This document shows, piece after piece, positions 15,533-23,642 of a stretch of 37,118 nt of DNA. Each line of letters begins with the position of its first letter. Position 1 is the first letter of the stretch. Below the pieces are notes generated by a model. It was not told the DNA's origin, did not search any database, and saw only the letters and a list, made by a program, of their open reading frames with translations. The position numbers and the translations under genes were made by a program. Origin of the DNA: an uncultured Fidelibacterota bacterium (GTDB taxonomy: Bacteria; Fidelibacterota; Marinisomatia; Marinisomatales; TCS55); assembly GCA_913062595.1 (NCBI GenBank), contig CAJXWT010000012.1:1-37118 (forward strand), given 5' to 3'.

Positions 15533-16536
15533 GAAAAATAGTTACCAGTTAGTCCCAGCCAGTCCATAGCATTTTGAAAAAGTAATTTGTCTTTTTGTTC
15601 ATCGGGATAATCCATGGATTCGATCAATTTTCCTGGTTCCAGTTCTCCAAGGGGAAAAGGATAATCAGTTCCCAGGGCGATCTTATCTGCACCTATTTTT
15701 TTGATGAGAAAATCTAATGCATCCGCATCATGAACCAATGAGTCAACCCAAAATTTTCCAAGATAGTTTCGCGGATCAACTTGATTATCGATAGCACAAA
15801 GATCGGGACGGACATCATACCCTTGTTGTATCCGTCCTGCGGTAGCCGGGAAGGATCCCCCACCATGGGCAAAAGCGACCCGCAGGTTTGGCAAACGCTC
15901 AAACACGCCCCCAAAGATCATAGAACAAATCGCCCGGCTGGTCTCCGCCGGCATCCCTACCAGCCAGGGCAGCCAGTATTTTTCCATCTCTTCTTTCCCC
16001 ATGATGTCCCAAGGATGAATAAAAATAGCAGCGCCAAGATCCGCTGCCGCTTCAAAAACAGAGAAAAGCGACTCGTCACTCAAGTTTGTACCGTTAACAT
16101 TTGACCCGATTTGAACACCAGCTAAGTCCAGTTCATGAATACAGCGCTGCAACTCCATTATTGCTTTTTCCGGTTCCTGCAGTGGAATAGTACCTAGCCC
16201 AGCAAATTGTTTGGGAAACTCAACAACAATAGCAGCAATATGATTATTCAGTATTTTAGATATGTCAAGTGCATCATCTGGTTTTGCCCAGTAATTGAAC
16301 ATTACTGGTACAGTGGAAAGGACCTGTACATCCACGCCATGATCATCACATTCATTCATACGAACACCTGGATCCCAGCAATTTGATTCCACTTCCCGGA
16401 AGAAATGTTCATCCTTCATCATGCGCGCACAGCCCGTCTTATGGTGATCCAGGTTTACCCAGCCGCCGTACCCGTATTTTTCTTTCAAATTCGGCCATTC
16501 CTTTGGCAGAATATGGGTATGGATATCTATTTTCAA
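15529..16536 (-). CDS. 2-amino-3-carboxymuconate-6-semialdehyde decarboxylase (ACMSD)
   Basis: The 335-residue zinc amidohydrolase-fold decarboxylase removes CO2 from ACMS to give 2-aminomuconate semialdehyde, diverting flow away from quinolinate/NAD. The first metal motif DIHTHILP lies at the N-terminus, followed by family motifs RMNECDDHGVDVQVLSTVPV, FIHPWDIMG, FAHGGGSFPATAGR and GTDYPFPLGE (metal Asp). The start must be the TTG at 16536-16534: an in-frame TAA lies two codons upstream and the conserved DIHTH begins at residue 4. No Shine-Dalgarno is seen. It lies 9 bases after the dioxygenase gene and overlaps kynU by 4. Confidence 0.95.
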   Translation of the reverse strand: MKIDIHTHILPKEWPNLKEKYGYGGWVNLDHHKTGCARMMKDEHFFREVESNCWDPGVRMNECDDHGVDVQVLSTVPVMFNYWAKPDDALDISKILNNHIAAIVVEFPKQFAGLGTIPLQEPEKAIMELQRCIHELDLAGVQIGSNVNGTNLSDESLFSVFEAAADLGAAIFIHPWDIMGKEEMEKYWLPWLVGMPAETSRAICSMIFGGVFERLPNLRVAFAHGGGSFPATAGRIQQGYDVRPDLCAIDNQVDPRNYLGKFWVDSLVHDADALDFLIKKIGADKIALGTDYPFPLGELEPGKLIESMDYPDEQKDKLLFQNAMDWLGLTGNYFS

Positions 16537-16545
16537 ATTTTATTA

Positions 16546-17061
16546 CTAATTAGGAGGTTGTTGTACAGCACCACATTTATCGCAGGTTCTGGCTTCTACA
16601 TTATTCCAGTAATTTTCAAATAAAGGTGGCAGTTGGGAAACGATATCTTCTAGGTCCAATGTGACTTCATGAAGTAGAGAATCACATTCGTCACAGTACC
16701 ACTGAAAGGCGTCCAGGGCGCCTTCTTCCCTCTGGTATTCGACCACGAGTCCGACTGTATTTTCAAACCGTTGTGGAGAATGGGGTACATTTTTGGGTAG
16801 CAAAAATATTTCACCTTCCTTGATTGGAATATCGACCCTTTTCTGATCATCAATGATCTTAAGTAGCATGTCACCTTCAATCTGGTAAAAAAACTCCTCA
16901 ACCGGATCTACGTGGTAATCTTTCCGGGAATTCGGTCCGCCAACAACCATGATCATAAAATCGGTTCCATTGTAAACCACTTTGTTTCCTACCGGCGGTT
17001 TGAGTAGATGACGATTCTCATCGATCCATTTTTTAAATTGTAGTGGGGGTGTTACAGGCAT
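16546..17061 (-). CDS. 3-hydroxyanthranilate 3,4-dioxygenase
   Basis: The 171-residue cupin opens the ring of 3-hydroxyanthranilate with O2 to form ACMS. Visible are the iron-binding HVDPVEEFFYQIEGDML segment, the later LPKNVPHSPQRF histidine, and a C-terminal rubredoxin-like site with two CxxC pairs (CDECDS and CDKCGA), as in bacterial-type enzymes of this length. AGGAGG lies 5 bases before ATG 17061, the strongest ribosome site in the operon, and overlaps the stop of the RidA gene. The ACMS produced is the direct substrate of the next gene's product. Confidence 0.95.
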   Translation of the reverse strand: MPVTPPLQFKKWIDENRHLLKPPVGNKVVYNGTDFMIMVVGGPNSRKDYHVDPVEEFFYQIEGDMLLKIIDDQKRVDIPIKEGEIFLLPKNVPHSPQRFENTVGLVVEYQREEGALDAFQWYCDECDSLLHEVTLDLEDIVSQLPPLFENYWNNVEARTCDKCGAVQQPPN

Positions 17062-17070
17062 GAATTCCTC

Positions 17071-17481
17071 CTAATCAATGGTTGCAATACATTTGAGCTC
17101 AATTGCAATAGGCGTTGGCAATGATGTGACTTCTACGGTGGTCCGACAGGGTTGATTATCCTTGAAATAATCCGCATAAATACGGTTATACGTATCAAAA
17201 TCTCTCCGCATATCCGTTAGAAATACAGTTATATCCACGAGATTATCCCAGTTGCTGCCCGATTCTTCAAGTATGATCCGGATATTTTCAAATACGGCAT
17301 GGCATTGGTCCTCAATATCGTATGAAATAACATTTCCATCTTTATCCAACTCCACACCCGGAATCTCTTTAGTATTTGGTTTTCGTGGTCCTACTCCAGA
17401 TAGGAAAAGCAGATTTCCTACTTTGCGGGCATGAGGGTAAGCGCCTACCGGTTTGGGCGCCTTATCAGATTCAAATTTCAT
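17071..17481 (-). CDS. RidA-family deaminase, probable 2-aminomuconate deaminase
   Basis: The 136-residue single-domain RidA/YjgF/Rid protein shows GAYPHARKVGNLLFLSGVGP and the C-terminal PCRTTVEVTSLPTPIAIELK with the conserved substrate-binding Arg. RidA proteins hydrolyse enamines/imines. Embedded between the aminomuconic semialdehyde dehydrogenase and the ring-opening dioxygenase, this copy most likely hydrolyses 2-aminomuconate to 4-oxalocrotonate and ammonia, as in aminophenol and 3-hydroxyanthranilate pathways. The specific role is inferred from context; a general RidA function cannot be excluded. No Shine-Dalgarno is seen before ATG 17481; it lies 6 bases after the dehydrogenase gene. 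Confidence 0.85.
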   Translation of the reverse strand: MKFESDKAPKPVGAYPHARKVGNLLFLSGVGPRKPNTKEIPGVELDKDGNVISYDIEDQCHAVFENIRIILEESGSNWDNLVDITVFLTDMRRDFDTYNRIYADYFKDNQPCRTTVEVTSLPTPIAIELKCIATID

Positions 17482-17487
17482 ACAATT

Positions 17488-18933
17488 TTATACGGTACTT
17501 GTGCATACATTTTTTTGTTCAGTGAAAAACCTCAATGCTTCTGCTCCACCTTCTCTACCCATGCCGGATTGCTTCATGCCACCAAATGGGGTACGTAAAT
17601 CCCTTACCAGCCAGCAATTCACCCAAATCACGCCTGCTTCAACCTGATTTGATACTCGGGTGGCTCTTTCTTTATCCTCTGTCCATATAGTTGCAGATAG
17701 ACCATAATCAGATTCGTTTGCTATTTGAATGGCTTCCTCTTCATCATCAAAAGGAATTAAAGTTACAACCGGTCCAAATATTTCTTCCTGATTGGTTTTG
17801 GAAGCATTGTTCAATCCCTCGATAATGGTTGGCTCAATGAACCACCCTTTTTTACAGCGTCCATTTAATTTTACCGCCTTACCACCCCAAAGAATCTTTC
17901 CACCTTCTTTTTGCGCTAATTCAATATAGTTCATTACTTTTTCAAAATGATTCTTGGACGAAACCGCACCCAGATTTGATTCATTATCTTGCGGATCTCC
18001 CACAATCAACTTCGCCACCTTTCTGATGAAGCCTTGTTTGAATTGCTCAAAAATTTCCGTTTGAATCAAAATGCGCGAGCTGGAAAGACAGAGTTGTCCC
18101 TGGTTAGAAAATGAAGACTGAACAACAGTTTCCAGCATCTTATTATAATTACAGTCAGTGAAAATAATGGCGGGATTCTTGCCGCCCATTTCTAAGGATA
18201 ATTTTTTAAAAGAAGCCGCTGTTTTTTGAGCAATTATTTTTCCCGTGGCAGTACCACCAGTAAAAGAAATTGCTTGCACTCCTTTATGATTAATTAAAGC
18301 GTCACCGGCGGTTATTCCTTGACCATGAACAATATTTAAAACACCGGCAGGCAGGTTAGCATCCACACATATTTCCCCAAGTTTATAGGCAGTATATGGC
18401 GTGATTTCTGAAGGTTTTGCCAACACAGTGTTGCCGGCCATCAGGGCTGGCGCTATTTTCCATGTAAATAGATATAAGGGGAGATTCCAAGGTGATATGC
18501 AACCCACAACTCCTAGCGGTGCGTGAACCACCCTGTTTTTGGATTGATCATTATTTAGCTCTGAATCGAATTTGAATGTTGGACCATATTCCGCAAAAAA
18601 ACGAAAGTTGGCTATTGCCCTCGGTATATCAACGGACTGCGCTAACGTAACTGGTTTTCCAGTATCCCTGGATTCATAATCCGCAAAATCATCCAGTTGA
18701 GATTCTAATAATGCAGCGATTTTATGTAGGTATTGTGATCGATCGGTAACTGTTAATTCAGACCATCCAGGGAAAGCCGCATTTGCAGCTTGGAATGCGA
18801 CGTTGATGTCAGCTGAACTGGAATTGGGTACTTTGGAATACACTTGCCCTGTAGCCGGCTCAAATACATCTATATATTCTTCAGATTTTGGCTGAATGAA
18901 TTTGCCATTGATAAAATTAGCTAATTGCTCCAT
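17488..18933 (-). CDS. 2-aminomuconic semialdehyde dehydrogenase (ALDH family)
   Basis: The 481-residue NAD-dependent aldehyde dehydrogenase has the full family set: the oxyanion Asn in SPWNLPLYLFTWKIAPAL, the cofactor Lys in AKPSE, the catalytic Glu in LSLEMGGKNPAI and the nucleophile Cys in NQGQLCLSSSR. The N-terminus (NFINGKFIQPKSEEYIDVFE) also fits. Position between tryptophan 2,3-dioxygenase and the RidA/dioxygenase genes assigns it to oxidation of 2-aminomuconate semialdehyde to 2-aminomuconate. It begins one base inside the dioxygenase stop (1-base overlap), consistent with coupling. Confidence 0.9.
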   Translation of the reverse strand: MEQLANFINGKFIQPKSEEYIDVFEPATGQVYSKVPNSSSADINVAFQAANAAFPGWSELTVTDRSQYLHKIAALLESQLDDFADYESRDTGKPVTLAQSVDIPRAIANFRFFAEYGPTFKFDSELNNDQSKNRVVHAPLGVVGCISPWNLPLYLFTWKIAPALMAGNTVLAKPSEITPYTAYKLGEICVDANLPAGVLNIVHGQGITAGDALINHKGVQAISFTGGTATGKIIAQKTAASFKKLSLEMGGKNPAIIFTDCNYNKMLETVVQSSFSNQGQLCLSSSRILIQTEIFEQFKQGFIRKVAKLIVGDPQDNESNLGAVSSKNHFEKVMNYIELAQKEGGKILWGGKAVKLNGRCKKGWFIEPTIIEGLNNASKTNQEEIFGPVVTLIPFDDEEEAIQIANESDYGLSATIWTEDKERATRVSNQVEAGVIWVNCWLVRDLRTPFGGMKQSGMGREGGAEALRFFTEQKNVCTSTV

Positions 18934-20039
18934 TAATTTCTTTGCACATGATAAAAGAACCCCAGGTTATTTTCCACTTCCTGTGGTAATTGGGGCAAAG
19001 CCGACCGAGGGATCAAAAATGTGGTTAATTCACCGATGTCTCTGAAAACGCGGTGTTTATCGGCTGTTTTATTGAGATATTCTGTACCGATAGAGCCGCC
19101 TGTACCAATTTTGCGGCCGATCATTCTAGAAACCATAAGTGCATGACGATATCGCCAGGTTGTGAATAATTCATCAACGTCTACCAATTTGGTTAATAAA
19201 TGATAAGGGTTATAAAGAATGGGTTGATCGCGGTATAACAATATTAACAGAGCGGCCTGGGTTGCTTTATGAGATAAGCGCCATTTTCTTTCCTGCACTA
19301 ATTTGTTGTGTTGTGTTTCGTTTAATACTACTCCAAACGATGCTTCGGTCTTTTCGTATTCCATGAGGTGTTTTTCTTTTTCAGTTTTGGAAAGTGTTTT
19401 ATTGGTTTTTATAAGCTGTCTATCCTCGGCTAGCATGTCTGCGACGGCCTGCGCATATTCTTTCCAGAAAGAAGTTTCACCCCAATTTAGGAATGGTGTC
19501 CGTTCCAACCATTTTTCCACTACATCAAAAAGAGACTGCGATGATTCAGATGCTAAGACTTTGGCTTGATCTGGCTCTTTAAGATGAGTATGGTAATCCG
19601 TCCCACCGTAAGTATAGCGGTCTACTTTTCTTAACCCGAGTTTGTTCTCGATCAATCGAAACTGGACACTCTGAAATCCAGAGGCAGGAATTAGGAAATC
19701 CCTGAAATCCAAAAAATCCATGGGTGTCATTGTTTCCAAAACGTGTATTTGGTCAATCAAAATTTTTTGTATTTCAATAACCCGATCCAGGCGGGATACA
19801 GCTGTGCCGATATGAGATTCCTGAATCTCGTCTTTACTAAAAATATCAAGAACTGAATCCAGTTCGAAAAGGATCTGTTTAAACCATAATTCATATATCT
19901 GGTGAATGATGATAAACAGCATCTCATCATGGGCAGGTTTACCATACTCCTTGCTAATCAAATGTTGACAATTTAGGATTTTTTCTAGGCCTAGATAATC
20001 CTGGTAATATTGTGGTGGATGGGATTTTTCTTTACTCAT
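18933..20039 (-). CDS. kynA: Tryptophan 2,3-dioxygenase
   Basis: The 368-residue haem enzyme cleaves the indole ring of L-tryptophan to N-formylkynurenine. Family motifs are PAHDEMLFIIIHQIYELWFK (active-site His and substrate contacts), FRDFLIPASGFQSVQFR, and WRYRHALMVSRMIGRKIG (proximal haem His), followed by GTGGSIGTEYL. At 368 residues it is longer than the roughly 280-300 residue enzymes of proteobacteria, and its motifs (DYLGLEKILNCQHLIS, KQILFELDSV) look more like the longer animal-type form. Its start overlaps the formamidase stop by 4 bases. Confidence 0.96.
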   Translation of the reverse strand: MSKEKSHPPQYYQDYLGLEKILNCQHLISKEYGKPAHDEMLFIIIHQIYELWFKQILFELDSVLDIFSKDEIQESHIGTAVSRLDRVIEIQKILIDQIHVLETMTPMDFLDFRDFLIPASGFQSVQFRLIENKLGLRKVDRYTYGGTDYHTHLKEPDQAKVLASESSQSLFDVVEKWLERTPFLNWGETSFWKEYAQAVADMLAEDRQLIKTNKTLSKTEKEKHLMEYEKTEASFGVVLNETQHNKLVQERKWRLSHKATQAALLILLYRDQPILYNPYHLLTKLVDVDELFTTWRYRHALMVSRMIGRKIGTGGSIGTEYLNKTADKHRVFRDIGELTTFLIPRSALPQLPQEVENNLGFFYHVQRN

Positions 20040-20818
20040 TTATTCTCCTCAAATTTAAGTAAAAAAGGTCGTGAAGGCGCAGCATCCAACTGCATCGCTG
20101 GAATTTCGATTATCATAAAATATGGTCCATCTTCAATAGAATCTGGAATGAAGGCAAATTCAGTGATTGTTTTGTTATAGGGTGGTTTGGTCTCAAAAAA
20201 ACGATGATGATTCCCGAGCATACCGTCATCATTCGTGCGATCAATGGTAGGGAGGTCAACTACTAAATGTTTTATCCCCAGATTATTCAGGAAAGTAATG
20301 GCCTCCATGGTAAAAAAGGCTGTATTTGATGCCTTATAGTTGCGCGTCAATTTTTCTTTTGTATTTGGTAGAGTCCGGAGTGCCAAACCATATACCGAAT
20401 GAAACAATTTTGTTTCAAGTTCCTTTTTGGTAATGACCCAGTCATCATCATTAACATCACAGTGATAGGATTCATTGGTTTCTGACCATTCTCGTGGTGT
20501 AACAGAAATTAATTCCGTACGGATGAATCCGGGCAATAATACATCGTGGATATAAATATCCTTTTCCAAAATATGACCTGCACATTCTGTGTGGGTCCCG
20601 GTACAATGGATATTTTGATTAATGATCATCACATCGCAACCATTATTATTTTTAACCTTGCCAATAAAATCGTGCTGTTGAAATGGCACCGCTTTTCCAG
20701 GAGGCACGTCGTAGAAATTTGGCTGGCTGCCATGGTAATCATAAGGAATCGCCAGGCAAACGGCTGATGTTAGATCAATTTGATAGTTTTTATGATCTTG
20801 GCTGACAGATAATTTCAT
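20036..20818 (-). CDS. kynB: Kynurenine formamidase (cyclase family)
   Basis: The 260-residue metal-dependent hydrolase of the cyclase/KynB superfamily has the motif HCTGTHTECAGHI (HxxGTHxE, zinc ligands), with DLPTIDRTNDDG and NHHRFF downstream. It hydrolyses N-formylkynurenine to kynurenine and formate, the step right after the dioxygenase encoded next to it. It is the first gene of the eight-gene operon. No Shine-Dalgarno precedes ATG 20818. The assignment rests on both motif and operon; cyclase-family members have other substrates elsewhere. Confidence 0.88.
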   Translation of the reverse strand: MKLSVSQDHKNYQIDLTSAVCLAIPYDYHGSQPNFYDVPPGKAVPFQQHDFIGKVKNNNGCDVMIINQNIHCTGTHTECAGHILEKDIYIHDVLLPGFIRTELISVTPREWSETNESYHCDVNDDDWVITKKELETKLFHSVYGLALRTLPNTKEKLTRNYKASNTAFFTMEAITFLNNLGIKHLVVDLPTIDRTNDDGMLGNHHRFFETKPPYNKTITEFAFIPDSIEDGPYFMIIEIPAMQLDAAPSRPFLLKFEENK

Positions 20819-20935
20819 TGTAAGAAAGGCAGTCTTTTCGAAGGAAAATAGGACAAATGTTATGAATTACAATGAAAAATTACTCCAGAAATTGTCCAGC
20901 TGCCTTAATGGTGTTCTCGATCAGTATAGCAATCG

Positions 20936-21074
20936 TCATTGAGCAAACCCCTCCGGATAAAGGTGTTTAGGATTAAGAACCACCATGCATTCTCCATTAC
21001 CAAAATTGGCCGCGCATTGAAAAATTATCAAATATTCATCAAATTTTCCACTTTACCACTTGCGCAGTATTCAT
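20936..21074 (-). pseudogene. Possible frameshifted small gene upstream of kynB
   Basis: Reading the - strand, ATG 21074 starts MNTAQVVKWKI and meets a stop. The adjacent frame carries on with FDEYLIIFQCAANFGNGECM, then VVLNPKHLYPEGFAQ, and TGA at 20938-20936. Joined by one frameshift it would be a protein of about 45 residues in the same direction as kynB. I do not recognise it, and the + strand is also open here, so the call is weak. The 20819-21290 stretch otherwise holds a terminator-like hairpin; I see no clear promoter for kynB. Confidence 0.25.
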
Positions 21075-21104
21075 ACCCCGCTTAGTTTTTACCTGCCTAT
21101 AAGA

Positions 21105-21135
21105 TTGGAATTTGATTGAAATAAAGAATTATAAT
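21105..21135 (+). promoter_or_regulatory. Possible sigma-70-like promoter
   Basis: TTGGAA (21105-21110) and TATAAT (21130-21135) are separated by 19 bases. The -10 hexamer is a perfect match; the -35 and spacing are mediocre. A transcript from about 21142 would run into the hairpin at 21164-21197. Confidence 0.25.
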
Positions 21136-21141
21136 CTTGGA

Positions 21142-21197
21142 GGTTGGCAAGTGAATAAGTGAATGGCTCCGGGTTGGCGTTCGGGGCCTTTCTTTTT
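21142..21197 (+). ncRNA. Candidate short RNA (promoter plus terminator, no gene)
   Basis: The TATAAT box and the T-tailed hairpin frame a transcript of about 55 bases with no ORF beyond a few codons; GGAGG at 21139-21143 would fall at or before the start. It could instead be a terminator left over from a lost gene, or read-through protection for tmRNA. The support is positional only. Confidence 0.2.
21164..21197 (+). terminator. Intrinsic terminator upstream of tmRNA
   Basis: GGCTCCG (from 21165) pairs with CGGGGCC (to 21188), one G-T pair, with a loop of about 10 bases; TTTCTTTTTC follows. It differs in sequence from the CCCCGC family on the left of the window. No + strand gene precedes it. 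Confidence 0.6.
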
Positions 21198-21290
21198 CAG
21201 GAACAATTTCATTATTTTTAATTTATACTAAGCGGTTGCGGCTTATCTGCTGAATCCTTAATATTAATCAAACTCACGTTTTTTGACAAT

Positions 21291-21643
21291 GGGGGCGACC
21301 GGTTTCGACGGGGCATGATAATGGTAGAATCGCAAGCAGAGGTTCCGGGATCCTCTTTAATATCCCCGGACTATTAATAAATGCCGATTACGGCTATATG
21401 GCTGCAGCTTAATAAGCTCTGCCCGCCCTAGATTGAATTTGTCTATGGTTTGATCTAAGGGCGTCATAAGCATGGACTGGTCCCTGCGATTGCTTACAGC
21501 AAAGGGATGAGATACTTGGTAAGCTGGTTGACAGACTCAGTGATATCTGGTGGGACTGTCAATAAGACAAAATCAGATAACTAAGCATGTAGACGTTTTA
21601 TTAGCATCTGTCTCGGACGGGAGTTCGAATCTCCCCGCCTCCA
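21291..21643 (+). ncRNA. ssrA: tmRNA (ssrA)
   Basis: The 5' end GGGGGCGACCGGTTTCGACG and 3' end GGGAGTTCGAATCTCCC with CGCCTCC form the tRNA-like half; GGGGGCG (21291-21297) pairs with CGCCTCC (21636-21642), with discriminator A at 21643. CCA is not encoded. The tag reading frame starts at GCC 21383 and reads ADYGYMAAA, then TAA TAA (21410-21415). It rescues stalled ribosomes by tagging unfinished proteins. Length of 353 bases is normal. The 3' end lies only 9 bases from the stop of the converging argS gene, and no separate terminator is seen. Confidence 0.95.
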
Positions 21644-21652
21644 CTTGAATTC

Positions 21653-23281
21653 TTACATGCGTTCTGGGGCGCTGACACCCAGGACGCCCAATCCATTACC
21701 CAACACTATTTTTACTGCAGTGATAAGGTTAAGGCGAGCTGTGGAAAGATCGTGGTCATCTGTAATGACCCGGCACGAAGCATAGAACTTGTGAAATTCT
21801 GCAGACATATGATGGAGGTAATTTGCGATTCCTTGGGGTTCCATATTTTCCAGCGCTGTGGCCATCACTTCCGGGAATACGTTAAGGACTTTGATCAATG
21901 ATATCTCTGATTCATTTAATAAAAGCGCACAATCCAAATCGCCAGTAACGGTCAGATCTTTTTCTGCCCCATTTTTAATGATGTTGCAGATCCGGGCATG
22001 GGCATACTGAAGGTAATATACAGGATTTTTTTCTGATTGGTTCACCGCCAGATCAAGATCAAAATTCAAGTGACTATTCATACTGCGCATGATAAAAAAG
22101 TAGCGCACCACATCGGTATTCACTTGCTTGATCAATTCTTCCAATGTGACGAAAGTGGCTTTGCGCGTTGACATTTTGACTCTTTCGCCGCTTTTGAGCA
22201 GCGTAACAAACTGATGGATCAACACCCTGACCGGTGCGGTATCGATATCCAATGCCTCCAGGGCCGCTAAAACATCAGGGTAGGTGTCCGCATGATCTGC
22301 TCCAAAGATGTCAATGATCAGGTCAAAATTTCGATTCAATTTGTCACGATGGTAGGCCGTATCCGGCAACCGATAAGTTGGTTCGCCACTGCTTTTGTAA
22401 TACACGCGATCCTTTTCTAGCCCCAAAGCAGTTGCCTTAAGCCATGTTGCGCCCTCAGATTTATATATAAGGTCCTTATTGCGTAGATCCTCTACCAGCG
22501 CATCAATGGCACCATTGTCGTAGTAAGTTCGTTCATTGGAAAAAATATCATGGTTAATTCCTATTGTCTCGAGAGTATTTTTAATATCCGCGAATATCAA
22601 TTCTTCTGCATGGGTACGGAATATTTTATCATCTAGCGCTAAGCTATCCCCATGCTGCTCACGGATCTCTGTAGCGATGGTTTTAATGTATTCACCCTCG
22701 TATCCGTCTTCCGGAAAGTCACCTTCCCGGCCTAATTGCTCAAAATAACGCGCTGCAACCGATTGGCCCAGTATACGCATTTGCCGGCCCGCATCATTAT
22801 AATAATATTCCCGCGTTACATCGTAGTGATGCCATTCCAGGATATTAGCGATTGTATCACCCAGTACTGCTTGCCGTCCATGGCCAACAGTTAGTGGTCC
22901 GGTTGGATTGGCGCTGACAAATTCTACGTTAGCGTTCTTTCCTTTTCCAGTATCTGTTCGTCCGTATGTACCAGCCGCTGCAATGATTTGCGTAACAGTT
23001 TCTTGGTAAAATGATTTTGCTACACGAAAGTTGAGGAACCCCGGTGGTGTAACAGAATGTTCAGAAATTATTTTTTTATCAATTGTCAATTCTACCTGGA
23101 TCATTTCCGCAATTTCCAGTGGATTTTTCCGCAGTGTTTTGGCCAGCCCCATGGCAATATTGGATGAAAAATCACCAAAGTCAGGATTTGCAGATTTTTC
23201 TACGAGCGCATATTCTTTGATCTCTAATTTGGCCAGACCAGCATGAATTACTTCGCTAATATATTGTTTGATTTCAATCAT
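21653..23281 (-). CDS. argS: Arginyl-tRNA synthetase
   Basis: This 542-residue class I synthetase charges tRNA-Arg. The N-terminal Arg-tRNA-synthetase additional domain is seen early (NPDFGDFSSNIAMGLAKTLR). The core signature ANPTGPLTVGHGRQAVLGD contains the HIGH-type motif (HGR), and KMSTRKATFVTLEELI is the KMSKS-type loop. The C-terminal DALR anticodon domain ends the protein (YLHHMSAEFHKFYASCRV). It is somewhat shorter than the E. coli enzyme. ATG 23281 overlaps the end of rsfS by a few bases, so the two are probably co-transcribed. It converges with ssrA. Confidence 0.96.
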   Translation of the reverse strand: MIEIKQYISEVIHAGLAKLEIKEYALVEKSANPDFGDFSSNIAMGLAKTLRKNPLEIAEMIQVELTIDKKIISEHSVTPPGFLNFRVAKSFYQETVTQIIAAAGTYGRTDTGKGKNANVEFVSANPTGPLTVGHGRQAVLGDTIANILEWHHYDVTREYYYNDAGRQMRILGQSVAARYFEQLGREGDFPEDGYEGEYIKTIATEIREQHGDSLALDDKIFRTHAEELIFADIKNTLETIGINHDIFSNERTYYDNGAIDALVEDLRNKDLIYKSEGATWLKATALGLEKDRVYYKSSGEPTYRLPDTAYHRDKLNRNFDLIIDIFGADHADTYPDVLAALEALDIDTAPVRVLIHQFVTLLKSGERVKMSTRKATFVTLEELIKQVNTDVVRYFFIMRSMNSHLNFDLDLAVNQSEKNPVYYLQYAHARICNIIKNGAEKDLTVTGDLDCALLLNESEISLIKVLNVFPEVMATALENMEPQGIANYLHHMSAEFHKFYASCRVITDDHDLSTARLNLITAVKIVLGNGLGVLGVSAPERM

Positions 23282-23633
23282 TGTATTCTGTTAGCTGTGC
23301 GTCGGCCCACAGCCTTTCTAACTGATAATATTCCCGCTCACTTGTTTTAAAAATATGTACTACAACATCTACATAATCCAGCAGAACCCAATTTAGTTGT
23401 TCATAACCTTCGATGCGCCATGCTTTACTGTCTGTTCCTTTGCGAATACCATCGGCTATGGCTTTCACCTGGATATCCGTGGCCGCAGAGCAAATGACAA
23501 AATGGTCTGTTATGCTGGTCAGTTCGGCAACATGTATTACCAGTATATTTTCAGCTTTTTTATCTAGGGCGAGATGGGCAATTGATTCAGCGAGCTTTCC
23601 TGAGCCAGAAGTATTTAATTTAACAGACGACAG
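23274..23633 (-). CDS. rsfS: Ribosomal silencing factor RsfS, non-canonical start
   Basis: RsfS (Iojap) binds ribosomal protein L14 and blocks subunit joining. The open frame contains the whole family: KLAESIAHLALDKKAENILV, TSITDHFVICSAATDIQVKA, WRIEGYEQLNWVLLDYVDVV and VHIFKTSEREYYQLERLW. The only ATG (23468) would remove the first half of the domain. Upstream of that the frame has no ATG, GTG or TTG back to an in-frame TGA at 23645-23643, which is the stop of the LytR_C gene. CTG 23633 is the best candidate, giving 119 residues; an ATT further in would truncate the domain. Alternatives are stop read-through or a sequence error. Confidence 0.85.
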   Translation of the reverse strand: MSSVKLNTSGSGKLAESIAHLALDKKAENILVIHVAELTSITDHFVICSAATDIQVKAIADGIRKGTDSKAWRIEGYEQLNWVLLDYVDVVVHIFKTSEREYYQLERLWADAQLTEYND

Positions 23634-23642
23634 TGGTTTTGA

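Noticed and set aside
12937-20818. Kynurenine operon as part of de novo NAD synthesis
   Set aside because: ACMSD and the aminomuconic semialdehyde dehydrogenase remove the intermediate before quinolinate forms, and no quinolinate phosphoribosyltransferase gene is present in the window.
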